Part shown: positions 52,201 to 60,731 of the stretch, piece by piece
Numbering within the stretch: position 1 is the first letter of the stretch
How the letters are laid out: every line of letters starts with the position of its first letter
Origin: Medakamo hakoo
Lineage: Eukaryota; Chlorophyta; Trebouxiophyceae; Coccomyxaceae
Assembly (NCBI GenBank): GCA_026636295.1
Contig: CP089457.1
Span: 310,001 to 374,000 of the forward strand
DNA: 64,000 bases
Direction of reading: 5' to 3'
Position numbers and translations under genes: made by a program
Notes under the pieces: model-generated
What the model saw: the letters and a program-made list of their open reading frames with translations, nothing else
The model's database searches: none
Told to the model about the DNA's origin: nothing

Positions 52201-54540
52201 GAGGAGAGAGTGCAAGCTGAGAGGGCGGCTGCTGAGGCTGCTGCGGCCGCTGCTGCGGCAGAAGCTGAGCGCGTCCGCCAGGCGGCTGAAATAGCTGAAG
52301 CCGGCCGGGTCGCGGCGGAGAGGGCCGAGGCCGAGCGGGTCGCGGCGGAGAGGGCCGAGGCCGAGCGGGTCGCGGCGGAGAGGGCCGCGGCCGAAGCGGC
52401 TGCCGCCGCGGCTGCGGCTGCCGCGGCGGAAGCAGAACGCCAGCGGCTGGAAGCTGAGCGCCGGCGCTTAGAAGAAGAAAGAGCGCGCGTCGAAGCCGAG
52501 CGGCGGCGGCTGGAGGCTGAACGCGCCGCGGCCGCTGAAGCCGAGCGCCGGCGGGTGGAAGCGGTCGTCGCTGCGTTTTTAGAGCGCCGCCGGTCGCGCG
52601 CCGCGCGCGAGGCGGCGCGCGTGTGGAGGGCGGCAGCCGCCCGCGCTGCTGCCGCCCGCCGGCATGAGCAAGCGATGCAAGCGGCCCGTGTGGGGTTGCT
52701 GGTCCGGGACGACACAGCCGTCGCCCCAGCGTCCGCGGACGTGGCGGTCGCTGCGGCAGCGACGGCGGCAGCGCGTGCAGCGCGGGCTGCCGCCGCACGC
52801 GCGCCTTTAGCCGACGCCCGCACGTTTGGGCTGCTGGTCGGCCGAGAGCTGGCGCGCACGTCCCCCTCTCCTGACTTGTGGTGGAAGGCCGTCGTGCTGG
52901 CCCCGCCCCCACCCGCCCGGGACGCGGCCTGGCTGCGGCGCGCGCTGCCGGCCGACGGGCGGGCGTTTGGCCCGCCGACCGACCTGCTCTTCCGCCTGGC
53001 GGTACCCGTGGACGGGCGCGTGTTGCGGGCGGCGGCCGTGGATGCGACGCCCCTGTTCGCCGCCGGCGCCACCACCCCGGACCCGGCCGCCCTGGCCGCG
53101 GCCGTCGGCGGCGCGGCCGCCTTCATCTTGTTTGTCGGCCCCGCGGACGAGCCGGCGGCCGTCGCGCCGCGGCTGCACGCCCTGGTGCGCGCGCGCCCGG
53201 CCGCCGCCCCGCCCGCGCCGCTCTTGCTCTTGGCGGGCCCGGGCGCTCCTGCCGCCGACCTGGCCGCCTGGGCGGCGGCCGAGCTGCGCGCGCATGCGGG
53301 CCTGCGGTCCCGGATTTCGGACGTGCGGTGCGAAGCACTCGGTGGAGGCGGGGAGGCGGACGTCGTCGTGGTGGGCGGCGGGGCGGCGGCGACCAAACCG
53401 CTCATCACCGGGGCGGGTCTGGCGTCCGCCCTGCCCCCCGCCGACGCGCCAACCTCCGCCTTGGCTCGCGGCCTGGCGTGGGCGGCGGGCCGGGCGCCCG
53501 TCTTGAACCCGGCGCTGGTGCGGGTGCCGCTGTCTGGTCTGGCCCGGCGGGAGGTCGCCGCGAACATCGCGTCCGCTCGTGCTGATTGGCGGTGTGGCCC
53601 TCTTGACGTGCTTGCTGCGGCGGCTGAAGGGCTGGTGCGCGTACGGGACGGCGTGCGGGAAGCCGTGAGTGGGCCCGGCGGCGCGTGGCGGTGGCCCGCG
53701 CCGGAGTGTGGCCGGACGGGTGGTCCGGCCGACGGCGCTGCCGCCACCGAGTCCACGCCCGTCCCGCCGCCCACGGGCCCAGCGCCCGGCTGGTGGGAGC
53801 CAGAGGCGCTGAGCGTGGTCGCGTCGGCGCTGGCTGCGGCCGCGCCACCTGCGCTGCCGCCCACGGCTCTCGCGTCTGGCGCGGTCGCCCCCGCCGTTTC
53901 CGCCTACCTGGCCGACCACGGCGGCATGGCTTTACCGGACGACGCGGCGCATGCTGCGTGTTTGGACGCGCTCGAAGGCTTTGTCTACGCCCGCCTGGGT
54001 GAAGCCCTGGACGGCGGCGGCCTGTCGGTCGTTGTCACGGCGCCGTTTGCTGACCAGGCGACCGCCCACCCACCGCCACCAACCGCCTTGCTTTCCCTCA
54101 CCGCCCTGGCTGCGCGGGACGCCGGCGCGGTCGTCCCTGTCCCGCCCCCGGTCCCTGCCCCGCTGCCGCCGCCGCACCCTCCGAATTGGATGTCGTCCGT
54201 CGCGGCCGCAGTGAAACGCCGGTTTACGAGTTTCGATGGCGGCGGCGCCGCCCAGGCCCGCCACCACTCCCGCCGTCGTAGACTCGAACCCCCGCCGCCG
54301 GCGACGCAAGCTGCCCTGGGCGGCATCAAATCCGCGCTCGCCGCCGCCCGGGCAGAGGGCGCGGCTTTTGCAGACTGGTTGGAGCGCGAAGCGGACGATT
54401 CGGCCGCGGTCGCTCACCTGGCTGACCCCCTCAATCTGCGGGGTCGGACGACGGCGGACGGTGACGGGTTTGCGGCGGAAGCCGCCAGAGCGAGGGCGTT
54501 AACGGCCGCGATGCAGGAGGCGGCGGGGTGGAGGTTTTAG
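49234..54540 (+). CDS. SAC3: SAC3/GANP-type mRNA export factor with N-terminal FG-nucleoporin domain
   Basis: SAC3/GANP is the scaffold of TREX-2, which links transcription to mRNA export at nuclear pores. This single-exon gene codes 1,768 residues. Residues 1-520 are FG-repeat rich (FGGGSG, NPFG, FGAPAFG, dozens of copies), like the N-terminus of animal GANP. Near 580 comes the SAC3 hallmark GTCTTMCPASEVARRTRI, then RNIDQAAENFRTRDTL, HRFLWDRYRGVRQDCFVQGF, VRFMILAEHELCEL and the PCI-like half SEPEFRSYHLLTLAGTHGRY. Residues about 935-1,150 form an Ala/Glu/Arg coiled coil with a 10-residue repeat (RVAAERAEAE). The C-terminal part contains SPDLWWKAVVLAPP, which begins a GANP-like globular domain. 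No intron over 5.3 kb is unusual here. The start MSFFGGGSG is a typical FG opening. Confidence 0.9.
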   Translation: MSFFGGGSGGGAQQPASNPFAASQPPAAQSTNPFGTPPVPGSGPPAPGGFTFGGGSGLMTAAPSHAFGQPAGGAPPPPAATAASPFGGGGLGPTTSTAPAPAGGSLFGAGGGGTGVFGQQQQPPATTIPPASTTAPSIFGAPATAPGTAAAPPAFGSGFGGAGGGAGAATTAASPPSFPGGTSGGPTPGLFGSSAGGFGATASTAPPAPLFGGGGAAAPAGGGIFGAPQPPSAFGQAAGLPPPTSTTPPPPAGVSGAAPPAPLFGGPSGGGGFAPPPSSTPLAGGNAFGGGGGGFGGGGGFGGGGFGSAAAPAAATAGSARPFGAPAFGSDAPGGAAAAAPTPSGAPPAPGGFGSSAFGAGPPAPAAGGGFGGGSFGGAATAAPHPPSASGAPSPAPLFGSGGGFGAAAGGFQSAAATGGAAPAAAPTAFGAGAFGGAGGATTTTAGAPAFGGGAFGAPTAAATTTVGAPAFGGGAFGAPSSAGATTTTGAPVFGSAATAPSAAKPPLRFGAAAPTGLPRVLSGLQRARGGSGSAFAQAEDASALARREARFGPTDDAGGGEGDAHLTGPSTARDAPIVGTCTTMCPASEVARRTRIEDISLFERPDPAVAATTPALAVKKFARNIDQAAENFRTRDTLAVTQSHLRTIMDSTATPLSDVHRFLWDRYRGVRQDCFVQGFTDAQAAALYEEHVRFMILAEHELCELTPRAGEAETFDSHLNLEQVNKSLISLNDMYDEAAKGGAPCPSEPEFRSYHLLTLAGTHGRYRFDAATFRAALAALRPDVLAHPDVRLALRFAATLASGDWAGFFAALRDAPYLHACLASMYSRRMRAHALTALAAAWRTGETVAVGELGSLLGFDVAAEGDALAATLEAAGVEPAGDGLVTLPRGLVVDADALPKRRMAGVSAKAAGARSADATGAARGVPSATGAADPGAIVAVAAAAAEAEARREAAAAASRREAERAAAEAAAREEQRRAAEAAAAQRAEEERVQAERAAAEAAAAAAAAEAERVRQAAEIAEAGRVAAERAEAERVAAERAEAERVAAERAAAEAAAAAAAAAAAEAERQRLEAERRRLEEERARVEAERRRLEAERAAAAEAERRRVEAVVAAFLERRRSRAAREAARVWRAAAARAAAARRHEQAMQAARVGLLVRDDTAVAPASADVAVAAAATAAARAARAAAARAPLADARTFGLLVGRELARTSPSPDLWWKAVVLAPPPPARDAAWLRRALPADGRAFGPPTDLLFRLAVPVDGRVLRAAAVDATPLFAAGATTPDPAALAAAVGGAAAFILFVGPADEPAAVAPRLHALVRARPAAAPPAPLLLLAGPGAPAADLAAWAAAELRAHAGLRSRISDVRCEALGGGGEADVVVVGGGAAATKPLITGAGLASALPPADAPTSALARGLAWAAGRAPVLNPALVRVPLSGLARREVAANIASARADWRCGPLDVLAAAAEGLVRVRDGVREAVSGPGGAWRWPAPECGRTGGPADGAAATESTPVPPPTGPAPGWWEPEALSVVASALAAAAPPALPPTALASGAVAPAVSAYLADHGGMALPDDAAHAACLDALEGFVYARLGEALDGGGLSVVVTAPFADQATAHPPPPTALLSLTALAARDAGAVVPVPPPVPAPLPPPHPPNWMSSVAAAVKRRFTSFDGGGAAQARHHSRRRRLEPPPPATQAALGGIKSALAAARAEGAAFADWLEREADDSAAVAHLADPLNLRGRTTADGDGFAAEAARARALTAAMQEAAGWRF
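52307..52393 (+). repeat. 30-bp tandem repeat, about 2.8 copies, in SAC3 coiled coil
   Basis: Two identical 30-base units (52321-52350 and 52351-52380) are flanked by partial copies on both sides. They code RAEAERVAAE repeats in frame and lengthen the coiled coil. Confidence 0.9.
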
Positions 54541-55112
54541 AAAGAAAGAAAAAATGGAGGGGGATGGGAGAGGATGGATGGTGGTGGTGGATGCTTTTTT
54601 CTGTTACCGACATTCTGTTGCCGACGCGAAGAAAATCATTCCACGCAGCGTGCGCGTGCGCTCTCGTGCGGCCCACAAAACCAAGAAAGTGATTTGGGAC
54701 GAGAAAAGGAGCCAAGGCTTTTTCTTACACCCGTCGCCGTCCAGGCCAACCAGCGGGCGAGCGCGCAAGAAAAGAAAACCCCAAACTCGGGCCGACCACG
54801 ACCAACGCACGCGCACACACTCCCTCCACGCCCGTCCTCCATCACGGCAATATAAAACACAGGGGACAGTGGGCGGGACAAGGGTGAGGCCGCGCGCTAG
54901 GCTGAGGGTGGGCGAAAGACGAAGAGAGAAAAAAGGCAACGCAGGCGCGTCCGCGCGGGGGGTTTTGTCGTGCTGGCCGGGCAGCACGGCGCGTGTCCAT
55001 CCAAGGCTCCGACACCACGCGCGTGCCGCACGCTCAGCGCCGACACAGCATCACCCCACGCGGCGCGGGTGGATCATTCAAAAAAAAGAGAGAGGAAGGG
55101 GAGGGACCCACT
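54541..55112. other. Tail-to-tail spacer, SAC3 / secreted repeat protein
   Basis: 572 bases between converging stops, less GC-rich than the genes. It holds a near-tandem pair CTGTTACCGACATT / CTGTTGCCGACGCG (54601-54628) and a TATAAAA at 54851. No gene is supported. Confidence 0.5.
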
Positions 55113-56121
55113 TCAGCCTTGCGTGGCCACGTTGCTGGTGGTGGAGCCGCCGCCCGCCGCGCCAGAGGCGGCCGCGCCACCGCCGCCGCCGATGCCGCCG
55201 CCCAGGAAGCCGCCACCACCGCCGCCGCCACCGACCGCAACATTGGACGTCGTCGAGCCCAGCCCGGACGCGGACGAGGAGGCAGCGGCGGGAGCGCCGC
55301 CGCGGTTGGCGCCAGACAGCAGCGCGGCCAGCAGGATGGGGTTGTTGATCAGAGGCTGGACCTGCTGCAGGCGGCGGCCACCGACCACCGCGTTGTTGGA
55401 CGTGGACCCGCCGCCCGCCGACCCGGACGCGGCAGCGGGCGCGCCGCGGTTGCCGGCCCCGATGCCGCCCGCGAGCAGCAGGGGCAGCAGGCCGGGAGCG
55501 ACCACGCCGCCCGCGCCCGGCTGGAACTGGGAGGCCAGGAGCAGGGCGGCGAGCGGGCCGATCCCCGCGCCTTCGTTGCCCTGGACCGCGACGTTGTTCG
55601 ACACCGCGACCGGGGAAGCCGACCCACCGGCCGCGGCCGCGCCGCCGCCGCGGTTGCCGCCCAGGATCTGAGACAGCTTGCGGCCCGACGCGCCGCCGGA
55701 CGCGGCCGCGCCCGGGACAGCCACGGACGAAGTAACGGACCCACCCGACGCGCCGGAGGAGGAGGCTGTGTTTTGTGTGATGGGTGGGCCGGGAGGGTGA
55801 GGGAAGGAGGACCGGAAAGGTTGAGGAGAGGGTGGACACACTCACTCGGGCGCGCCCGAGGGATGGGAGAACACCGAGGGATGGAAAAAAAACATCCTTG
55901 CGCGCACACTCACCGGCGCCACCGCCGCCGCCGCCACCACCGAACAGACCACCGCCCAGCAGGCCAGCGCCGCCGCCGCCGCCCACGGCCACGGAGCTGG
56001 TGGCGGAGCCGCCGACGGGCCCGCCGATGATGGGCGCACGACGGCCCTTCTTGAACGCTTCGGCGCCGGGCGCGGACAGGGCCAGGGCACCGATGGCGGC
56101 GGCGAGGATGGTAGACTTCAT
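55113..56121 (-). CDS. Predicted secreted protein with SNVAV-type repeats
   Basis: Unknown family. Exons on the minus strand are 56121-55914 and 55765-55113, phase 1, 286 residues. The N-terminus MKSTILAAAIGALALSAPGAEA is a clear signal peptide, followed by a dibasic FKKGRRAP. Six related motifs recur: TSSVAV (41-46), TSSVAV (81-86), SNNVAV (125-130), TSNNAVV (191-197), TSNVAV (242-247) and TSNVAT (279-284). Between them lie poly-Gly and Ala/Ser linkers and hydrophobic patches PLAALLLAS (140-148), GLLPLLLAGG and NPILLAALLSG (211-221). GRKLSQ and GRRLQQ are possible proprotein-processing sites. No cysteine is seen in the mature part. An extracellular matrix or wall role is inference. The divergent neighbour shares the motif. 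Confidence 0.6.
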
Positions 56122-56863
56122 GGCGGTTGGAGGTGAGGGAGGTGAGGGTCGGTGGAGGAGGAGGAGGAGGGTGAGGAGGGAGGAGGGAGAGATGTGTGGA
56201 CGGGAGGCTTGTTGTAATGAAATGTGGGTGTGAGGCGCGGGCGGGCCAGGCGCGGCAGACGGCCGAAATGGCCGTCGATGAAAAACCTGGCCACGAAAGG
56301 GGAAGAAACGGACCGGGCGCACGCGGACACACGGGAGCCCTGCACCACACGCACCCACGCCCAGCTGTAGAGTATGCTGTCCCACACTGTCGGCCCGGCG
56401 CGGACGGCGGCTGCTCCAGCGCTTTCCCTCGGAAAGAAAGGCGAGCCGGCTCCGCCCAGCCGCTGTGCGACCGCCCGGCCCCGCGCCGCACCCACCGCAC
56501 CCACCCCCCACCACCCCACCACCCCACCACCCCGCCCCCGGCTGCTGGGCCTCTAATATATAGAGCATCAGCTGAGAAAGGCGGCCTGGCGGCGGCCGGC
56601 CTGGCCGCGAGGCAGAAGTGGGAGAGGGCAGGGCGTGAGAGAGGGAGAGAGGCTCCATCCAAAAAAAAAAAGGATGAGAGCCTCTCCCCTCACACTGCCA
56701 TTCTCGCCACCCGCCGCCCACCTTCCCTCGCCGCCCACCACCTCCCTCGGTAAGTTTTTTTTTCTTTCAACAAAACACCCGCCCGCCCGACCACCCCTAC
56801 CGCCCACCCATTCCCACGCGCCACGCCCTGACCGCACCGACAGCCCCGCATTTCATTACCGCC
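56122..56863. promoter_or_regulatory. Divergent promoter region of the two secreted-protein genes
   Basis: 742 bases between two outward-facing signal-peptide genes, the longest divergent spacer here. An AT-rich TAATATATAG at 56553-56562 stands out and could serve as a TATA-like element on either strand. A CCACCACCCC-type run lies near 56507-56530 and a CCTCC/GGAGG run near 56155-56185. Confidence 0.5.
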
Positions 56864-57319
56864 ATGCGTTCCTTCTCCTTCGCCGCCGTCCTGGTCGCCC
56901 TGGTCGCGTCCGCCGCGCTCGCCTCGGCCGCTCCGGCCGCCGCGTCCTCGGGCGCGTCGGGCTTCGGTGGCGTGACCTCCAACGTGGCGGTCGGCGGCCG
57001 CACCGGCGTGGACACCCCGCTGCTAGACGCGGCTCTCCTGGCGGCCCTGCTGGGCAACGTCGCGGTGCCGACCCCGACCGCGACCTCGACCGCGACCGCC
57101 CTCCCGACCAACACGCCCACGCCCACGGCGACGGCCGCGCCCCGGACGTGCGCCGCCGGGACGTACTTCGTCGCGCCCGACACCTGCGACGTTTGCACGG
57201 CTGGCTTCTACTGCACGGGCGGCGTGGGCGCGGCCGCCGTCCAGACCAAGTGCCCGGGCATGACGACGTCCGACCCGGGCGCCAAGGGCGTTTTCGACTG
57301 CAAGGCCATGCCCAACTGA
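56864..57319 (+). CDS. Predicted secreted Cys-rich protein sharing the SNVAV motif
   Basis: Unknown family, single exon, 151 residues. MRSFSFAAVLVALVASAALASA is a signal peptide. VTSNVAVGG at 37-45 and the hydrophobic TPLLDAALLAALLGNVAV at 51-68 are the same kind of module as in the divergent neighbour. A Pro/Thr-rich linker (about 69-94, PTPTATSTATALPTNTPTPT) resembles an O-glycosylated hinge. The C-terminal 55 residues carry six cysteines (96, 108, 111, 117, 130, 146): CAAGTYFVAPDTCDVCTAG, FYCTGG, KCPGMTTSDPGAKG. That spacing resembles ephrin-receptor-like (GCC2/GCC3) repeats found in extracellular proteins. Function is unknown; a surface or wall protein is likely. Confidence 0.65.
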   Translation: MRSFSFAAVLVALVASAALASAAPAAASSGASGFGGVTSNVAVGGRTGVDTPLLDAALLAALLGNVAVPTPTATSTATALPTNTPTPTATAAPRTCAAGTYFVAPDTCDVCTAGFYCTGGVGAAAVQTKCPGMTTSDPGAKGVFDCKAMPN

Positions 57320-57624
57320 TCCAGGCAGGCGCCTTGCTCCGCCGTCCGTCATGTGATCCCTCCCCTCTCACTCCACGAGCCCGCCGCCCGGTCCTCACCC
57401 CTGCGCACACCCACTCAATAATGGTCGCCCGCTGGGCAGCCCCCAAAAAAGCAGCCCGGGGGAAGAGGGACGGCGGGGAGCTTTGTGTAAGAGAAGAGAA
57501 AAAAAAACCATCCACCCCGCACACACACCACACCTCTCTGCACCCCTCCTCTCTTCTCCACTCGTTCCCCGCGGCGGCCTCCGCCGACGCGCATGCACAG
57601 CAAGCACACATCAACGCTGAGCTC
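57320..57624. other. Tail-to-tail spacer, Cys-rich secreted protein / PEX5
   Basis: 305 bases between converging stop codons with CACACA runs and an A run near 57500. No gene is supported. Confidence 0.5.
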
Positions 57625-59275
57625 TTACAACCCCACGCTGCCCAGGTCCCCCCTGCGTTCCGCCGCCGCCGCCCACTCCACCCGCCCGGCCGCGACGCTC
57701 GCCAGGCCCAACCCATCCCACGCGGCCGCGCAATCCGGCACCAGGCGGGCGGCGTGCGCGTACGCGCGCGCCGCCGCTTCATGCGCGTCCGTGGACGACT
57801 TGAGCGCGGCCAGAGCCAGCCAGGCGGGCGCATGCGCTGGGTCGGCGCGGACGGCGGCGGCCAGGGCGCGGTCGGCGTGGTCGGCCCGGTGCCCCGCGGT
57901 CAGCGCCCGGCCCAGCGCCGTCAGCGCGGCGGGGTCGGCCGGATTCGCGGCCACCGCGCCCGCAAACGCGTCCGCAGCCGGCAGCGGCTGGTTCCGCAGC
58001 AGGCGCAGCGTCCCCAACGCCGTGAACGCGGCCGGGTTGGACGTCCGGCGGGCAGCCGCTTCCAGCGCCGCGTCGAGCGGCGCCCCGCGCACGCCCGCGC
58101 CCTCGGCCCACAGCCCAATGGCGGCCGTGCCGACCTCCCGGTCTTTGGCGCCGCCCGCGTCGGCGGCGGCGGCGGCGAGCTCCAGCAGGGCCTGGTGCAG
58201 GACCGCGCCGCCGCCGCCGCCGCAACACCCGACGCTCAACCGCAGCGCTTTCACCGCGCCCGCCGCGTCGCCCACCGCCCGCCGCACCCGGCCCAGCTCC
58301 AGCCAGGTGGCGGCGGAGGACGGGTCCCGGCGGGCGGCGACTTCGTACGCCAGGGCCGCGTCGGCGAAGCGGCCGCCACGGACGGCGGCAGCGGCCGCGC
58401 CCGCCGGGTCGGGCGCGCCCATCATAGGGTTGGCGTCCGCGGGCGTCAGCCCGCAGTCCGCGACCAGGCCCGCCAGCCCACCCTCCGTGTTCACCGTCCG
58501 CCCTCCCAGGCTCCCATTGAACTGGGCCACCCACGTCGGCGCGGCCGGGTCGTCCACCGGGTCGTCTGGGGACGGACCCCGCGCCGCTTTCCGTTCCGCG
58601 GGGGTCGGGTGGTGGGACGTGGAGGTGGAGGTGGTCGACCCGAACTCGTCCGCCCAAGACGAGGACTGCGGAGGGCGGGCGTGCGCGTACTCGGCGGCCC
58701 AGGCCTGGGCCGGGGTGTGGTGCCCGAATTCGGCAGCCCAGGCGGCGGCGGACGGCGGTGGAGGCGGGGGCGGCCGTGCGGCCGCAAACTCGTCCGCCCA
58801 GGCGTGGTGGTGGTGGCGGTGGTGGACGGGCGACGGGAGGGGCGCGCCGACGGCTGCAGCTGCAGCGGCTGCACCTGGCCCTGGTCCGGCCGCCAGCGCC
58901 GCGGCGTGGCGCTCCAGCGTCGCCGGGTCGGCGCCTGTGTGTGTGTTTGGGTGTGTGGAGGGAGTGTGAGGCGACGCCGCACGAGGTCGGGCCGCTCCGC
59001 CGCGAGCATTGGAAACAACCAAACTCACCCGGATGGCACGCTCGCGCCCACGCCCGCGCCCGGGCCAGGCCCCGCTCCGCGTTCCAGGCAGCGGCCAGGT
59101 CGGAACCGGATGAGGGCGGCGGCTGCTGCGGCGCGAGCAGGTCGTGCGCCGGTTCGGCGCGGCCTTTGCTCCCGCGCGCCAGCACCGCGTCGGCGAGCGC
59201 GGACAAAGGATTCGTCGAGCCGCCGTCCGGCCCGCAGCCCGAGCCTGTGGCCAGGGCATGGCCGAGCGAGGACAT
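57625..59275 (-). CDS. PEX5: PEX5, peroxisomal targeting signal 1 receptor
   Basis: PEX5 binds proteins with a C-terminal SKL-type signal in the cytosol and carries them to the peroxisome. Exons on the minus strand are 59275-59029 and 58934-57625, phase 1, 518 residues. The conserved N-terminal cysteine used for mono-ubiquitination and recycling is C14 in SGCGPDGGSTNPL. Five WxxxF/Y motifs that bind PEX14/PEX13 are at W128 (WADEF), W148 (WAAEF), W161 (WAAEY), W176 (WADEF) and W217 (WVAQF). From about 255 onward come TPR helices (AALAYEVAARRDPSSAATWL, ADAFAGAVAANPADPAALTALG). The family usually has seven TPRs and about 600 residues. The start is set by the Cys motif. Confidence 0.92.
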
Positions 59276-59412
59276 GGTGTGGGTGGGTGTGGGTGTGCGT
59301 GCGCGAGGCGCACGCACGCACGCACGTCTTTTTCTTCCGCGGGTTTGCGGGTGTGAATGCCCGTCCGCTCCACGTCCTCACAAGACTTTTTTTTCCGGCA
59401 CGCCACCACCGC
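59276..59412. promoter_or_regulatory. Divergent promoter region, PEX5 / RsmE
   Basis: 137 bases lie between outward-facing starts. A T-rich patch at about 59386-59395 is the only visible feature. Confidence 0.35.
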
Positions 59413-60570
59413 ATGCTCGCCCGCGCCGGCAGGGCGGTGACGGCTGTGCTGGGCGCGCCTGGGATTCGACTATTCGCTGGCGTCGGCGTGTGCGGCGGCG
59501 GGCGTAGGCGGTCGGCGATGACGGGCGTGATGGCGGCGGCCGTCACCGCCGCACCCCGGCCGACACCTCCACGGGGACCCTGCCGTGCCGCCCTCCACCA
59601 CGCGTCCGCCCAACCGTGCCATCCGCTCCACGCTGGACGGCGACCCGCGCCACCCGCCCACCTGATCGCCGCGTCGAGGCCGCTGCTGCATCCGCCCGCC
59701 GCCCAGCCCCACCGCGCGCGCGCGTCGTCCACGACGCCTTCCCCCACCCCGCCTCCATCCGTGACCGCTGCCCAGGCTGCCGCGTCCACCCGCCCCCCTC
59801 GCTTCTACACGTCCGCGCCCCTCCTCGACACCCTCCCTCCGTCCTCCACCCTGGCCCTGGACGCGGACGAGTCCAAGCACGCGTCCAAGGTGTTGCGCTT
59901 GAAACCCGGTGACGCCGTCGAACTGTGCGACGGCCGTGGCCGCATCGTCCCGGGCGTCGTGGCGGGCGACGACGGCGGGAAGAGCCTCCTGGTCCGGACG
60001 ACCTCCCCTCCATCCCTCCTCCCCCTCCGCGCCCCGCGCTGGACCCTGGCCGTCGCCGCATCCGGCCTGTCCCGCGGCGGGCGCGACGACTGGCTCGTCG
60101 AAAAAGCCGTGGAGCTGGGCGCGGCAGGGCTGTGGCCGCTTGCGACCAGCCGTGCGCCATGGTTGGTGAAGAGTGGCGACGGCGACGGCGTGCCTGGCCG
60201 GTGGGAGCGTGTTGCCAAAGCCTCCATGAAGCAGTCGCTGCGCGCGCACGGCCTGGAATGGACCGCGCCCGCGGCGGTGGGGAGCAAAAGCGTGTTGGAC
60301 GCGGTGGCAGCCGCGCCGCTCGCGCTGGTGTGTGCGGCAGGTGGCGCGCCCATCGCGCAGGTGTTGGCGGACGCGCGGGCGGCCGGCAAACTGACCGATG
60401 CTGTTTCACAGCCGTGCCTCCTCTTCGTCGGGCCGGAAGGCGATTTCACGCCAGACGAGGTGGGCGGGCTGATCGGCGCGGGCGCGGTCGCGGTCGGGCT
60501 CGGCAGCACCCGCCTGCGCGTGGAGACGGCCGCGGTGGCGGGGCTGGCGGCGGTGATGCTGATGGTGTAG
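59413..60570 (+). CDS. RsmE-type 16S rRNA (uracil-1498 N3) methyltransferase, organelle form
   Basis: RsmE methylates N3 of U1498 in bacterial 16S rRNA; here it most likely acts on plastid or mitochondrial ribosomes. The frame codes 385 residues from the ATG at 59413; another in-frame ATG is at 59518. The first ~130 residues are rich in Arg, Ala, Ser and Pro and poor in acids, a long targeting leader. The PUA-like domain follows: RFYTSAPLLD, DADESKHASKVLRLKPGDAV. The SPOUT domain holds ASGLSRGGRDDWLVEKAVELG, then GRWERVAKASMKQSLRA, and the trefoil-knot SAM site LLFVGPEGDFTPDEV and GLGSTRLRVETAAVAGLAAV. All are family hallmarks. Which organelle cannot be told. Confidence 0.9.
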   Translation: MLARAGRAVTAVLGAPGIRLFAGVGVCGGGRRRSAMTGVMAAAVTAAPRPTPPRGPCRAALHHASAQPCHPLHAGRRPAPPAHLIAASRPLLHPPAAQPHRARASSTTPSPTPPPSVTAAQAAASTRPPRFYTSAPLLDTLPPSSTLALDADESKHASKVLRLKPGDAVELCDGRGRIVPGVVAGDDGGKSLLVRTTSPPSLLPLRAPRWTLAVAASGLSRGGRDDWLVEKAVELGAAGLWPLATSRAPWLVKSGDGDGVPGRWERVAKASMKQSLRAHGLEWTAPAAVGSKSVLDAVAAAPLALVCAAGGAPIAQVLADARAAGKLTDAVSQPCLLFVGPEGDFTPDEVGGLIGAGAVAVGLGSTRLRVETAAVAGLAAVMLMV

Positions 60571-60731
60571 GGGATAGAGTGTTGTCGTGCGAGACGTGGT
60601 ACTGCCGTTCTGTTTTGAGATGTCATGCACGATGTGCGGTCGTCGTCCATTCGTGCTTGCCCATCTCACTCCCATCCCTCTTCACTCTCTCATCTGAATT
60701 CTCTTTTTCTTTCCCCCCATCTACAACACGC

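Noticed and set aside
54601-54628. Near-tandem CTGTTRCCGAC pair as a regulatory site
   Set aside because: Only two imperfect copies in a 3' spacer with no nearby start; chance is a sufficient explanation.
54845-54860. TATAAAA box
   Set aside because: It lies between two converging 3' ends with no plausible start codon near enough downstream.
56635-59412. Upstream extension of the RsmE frame
   Set aside because: This part overlaps the secreted Cys-rich gene and the antisense of PEX5; only the portion from 59413 has family motifs.
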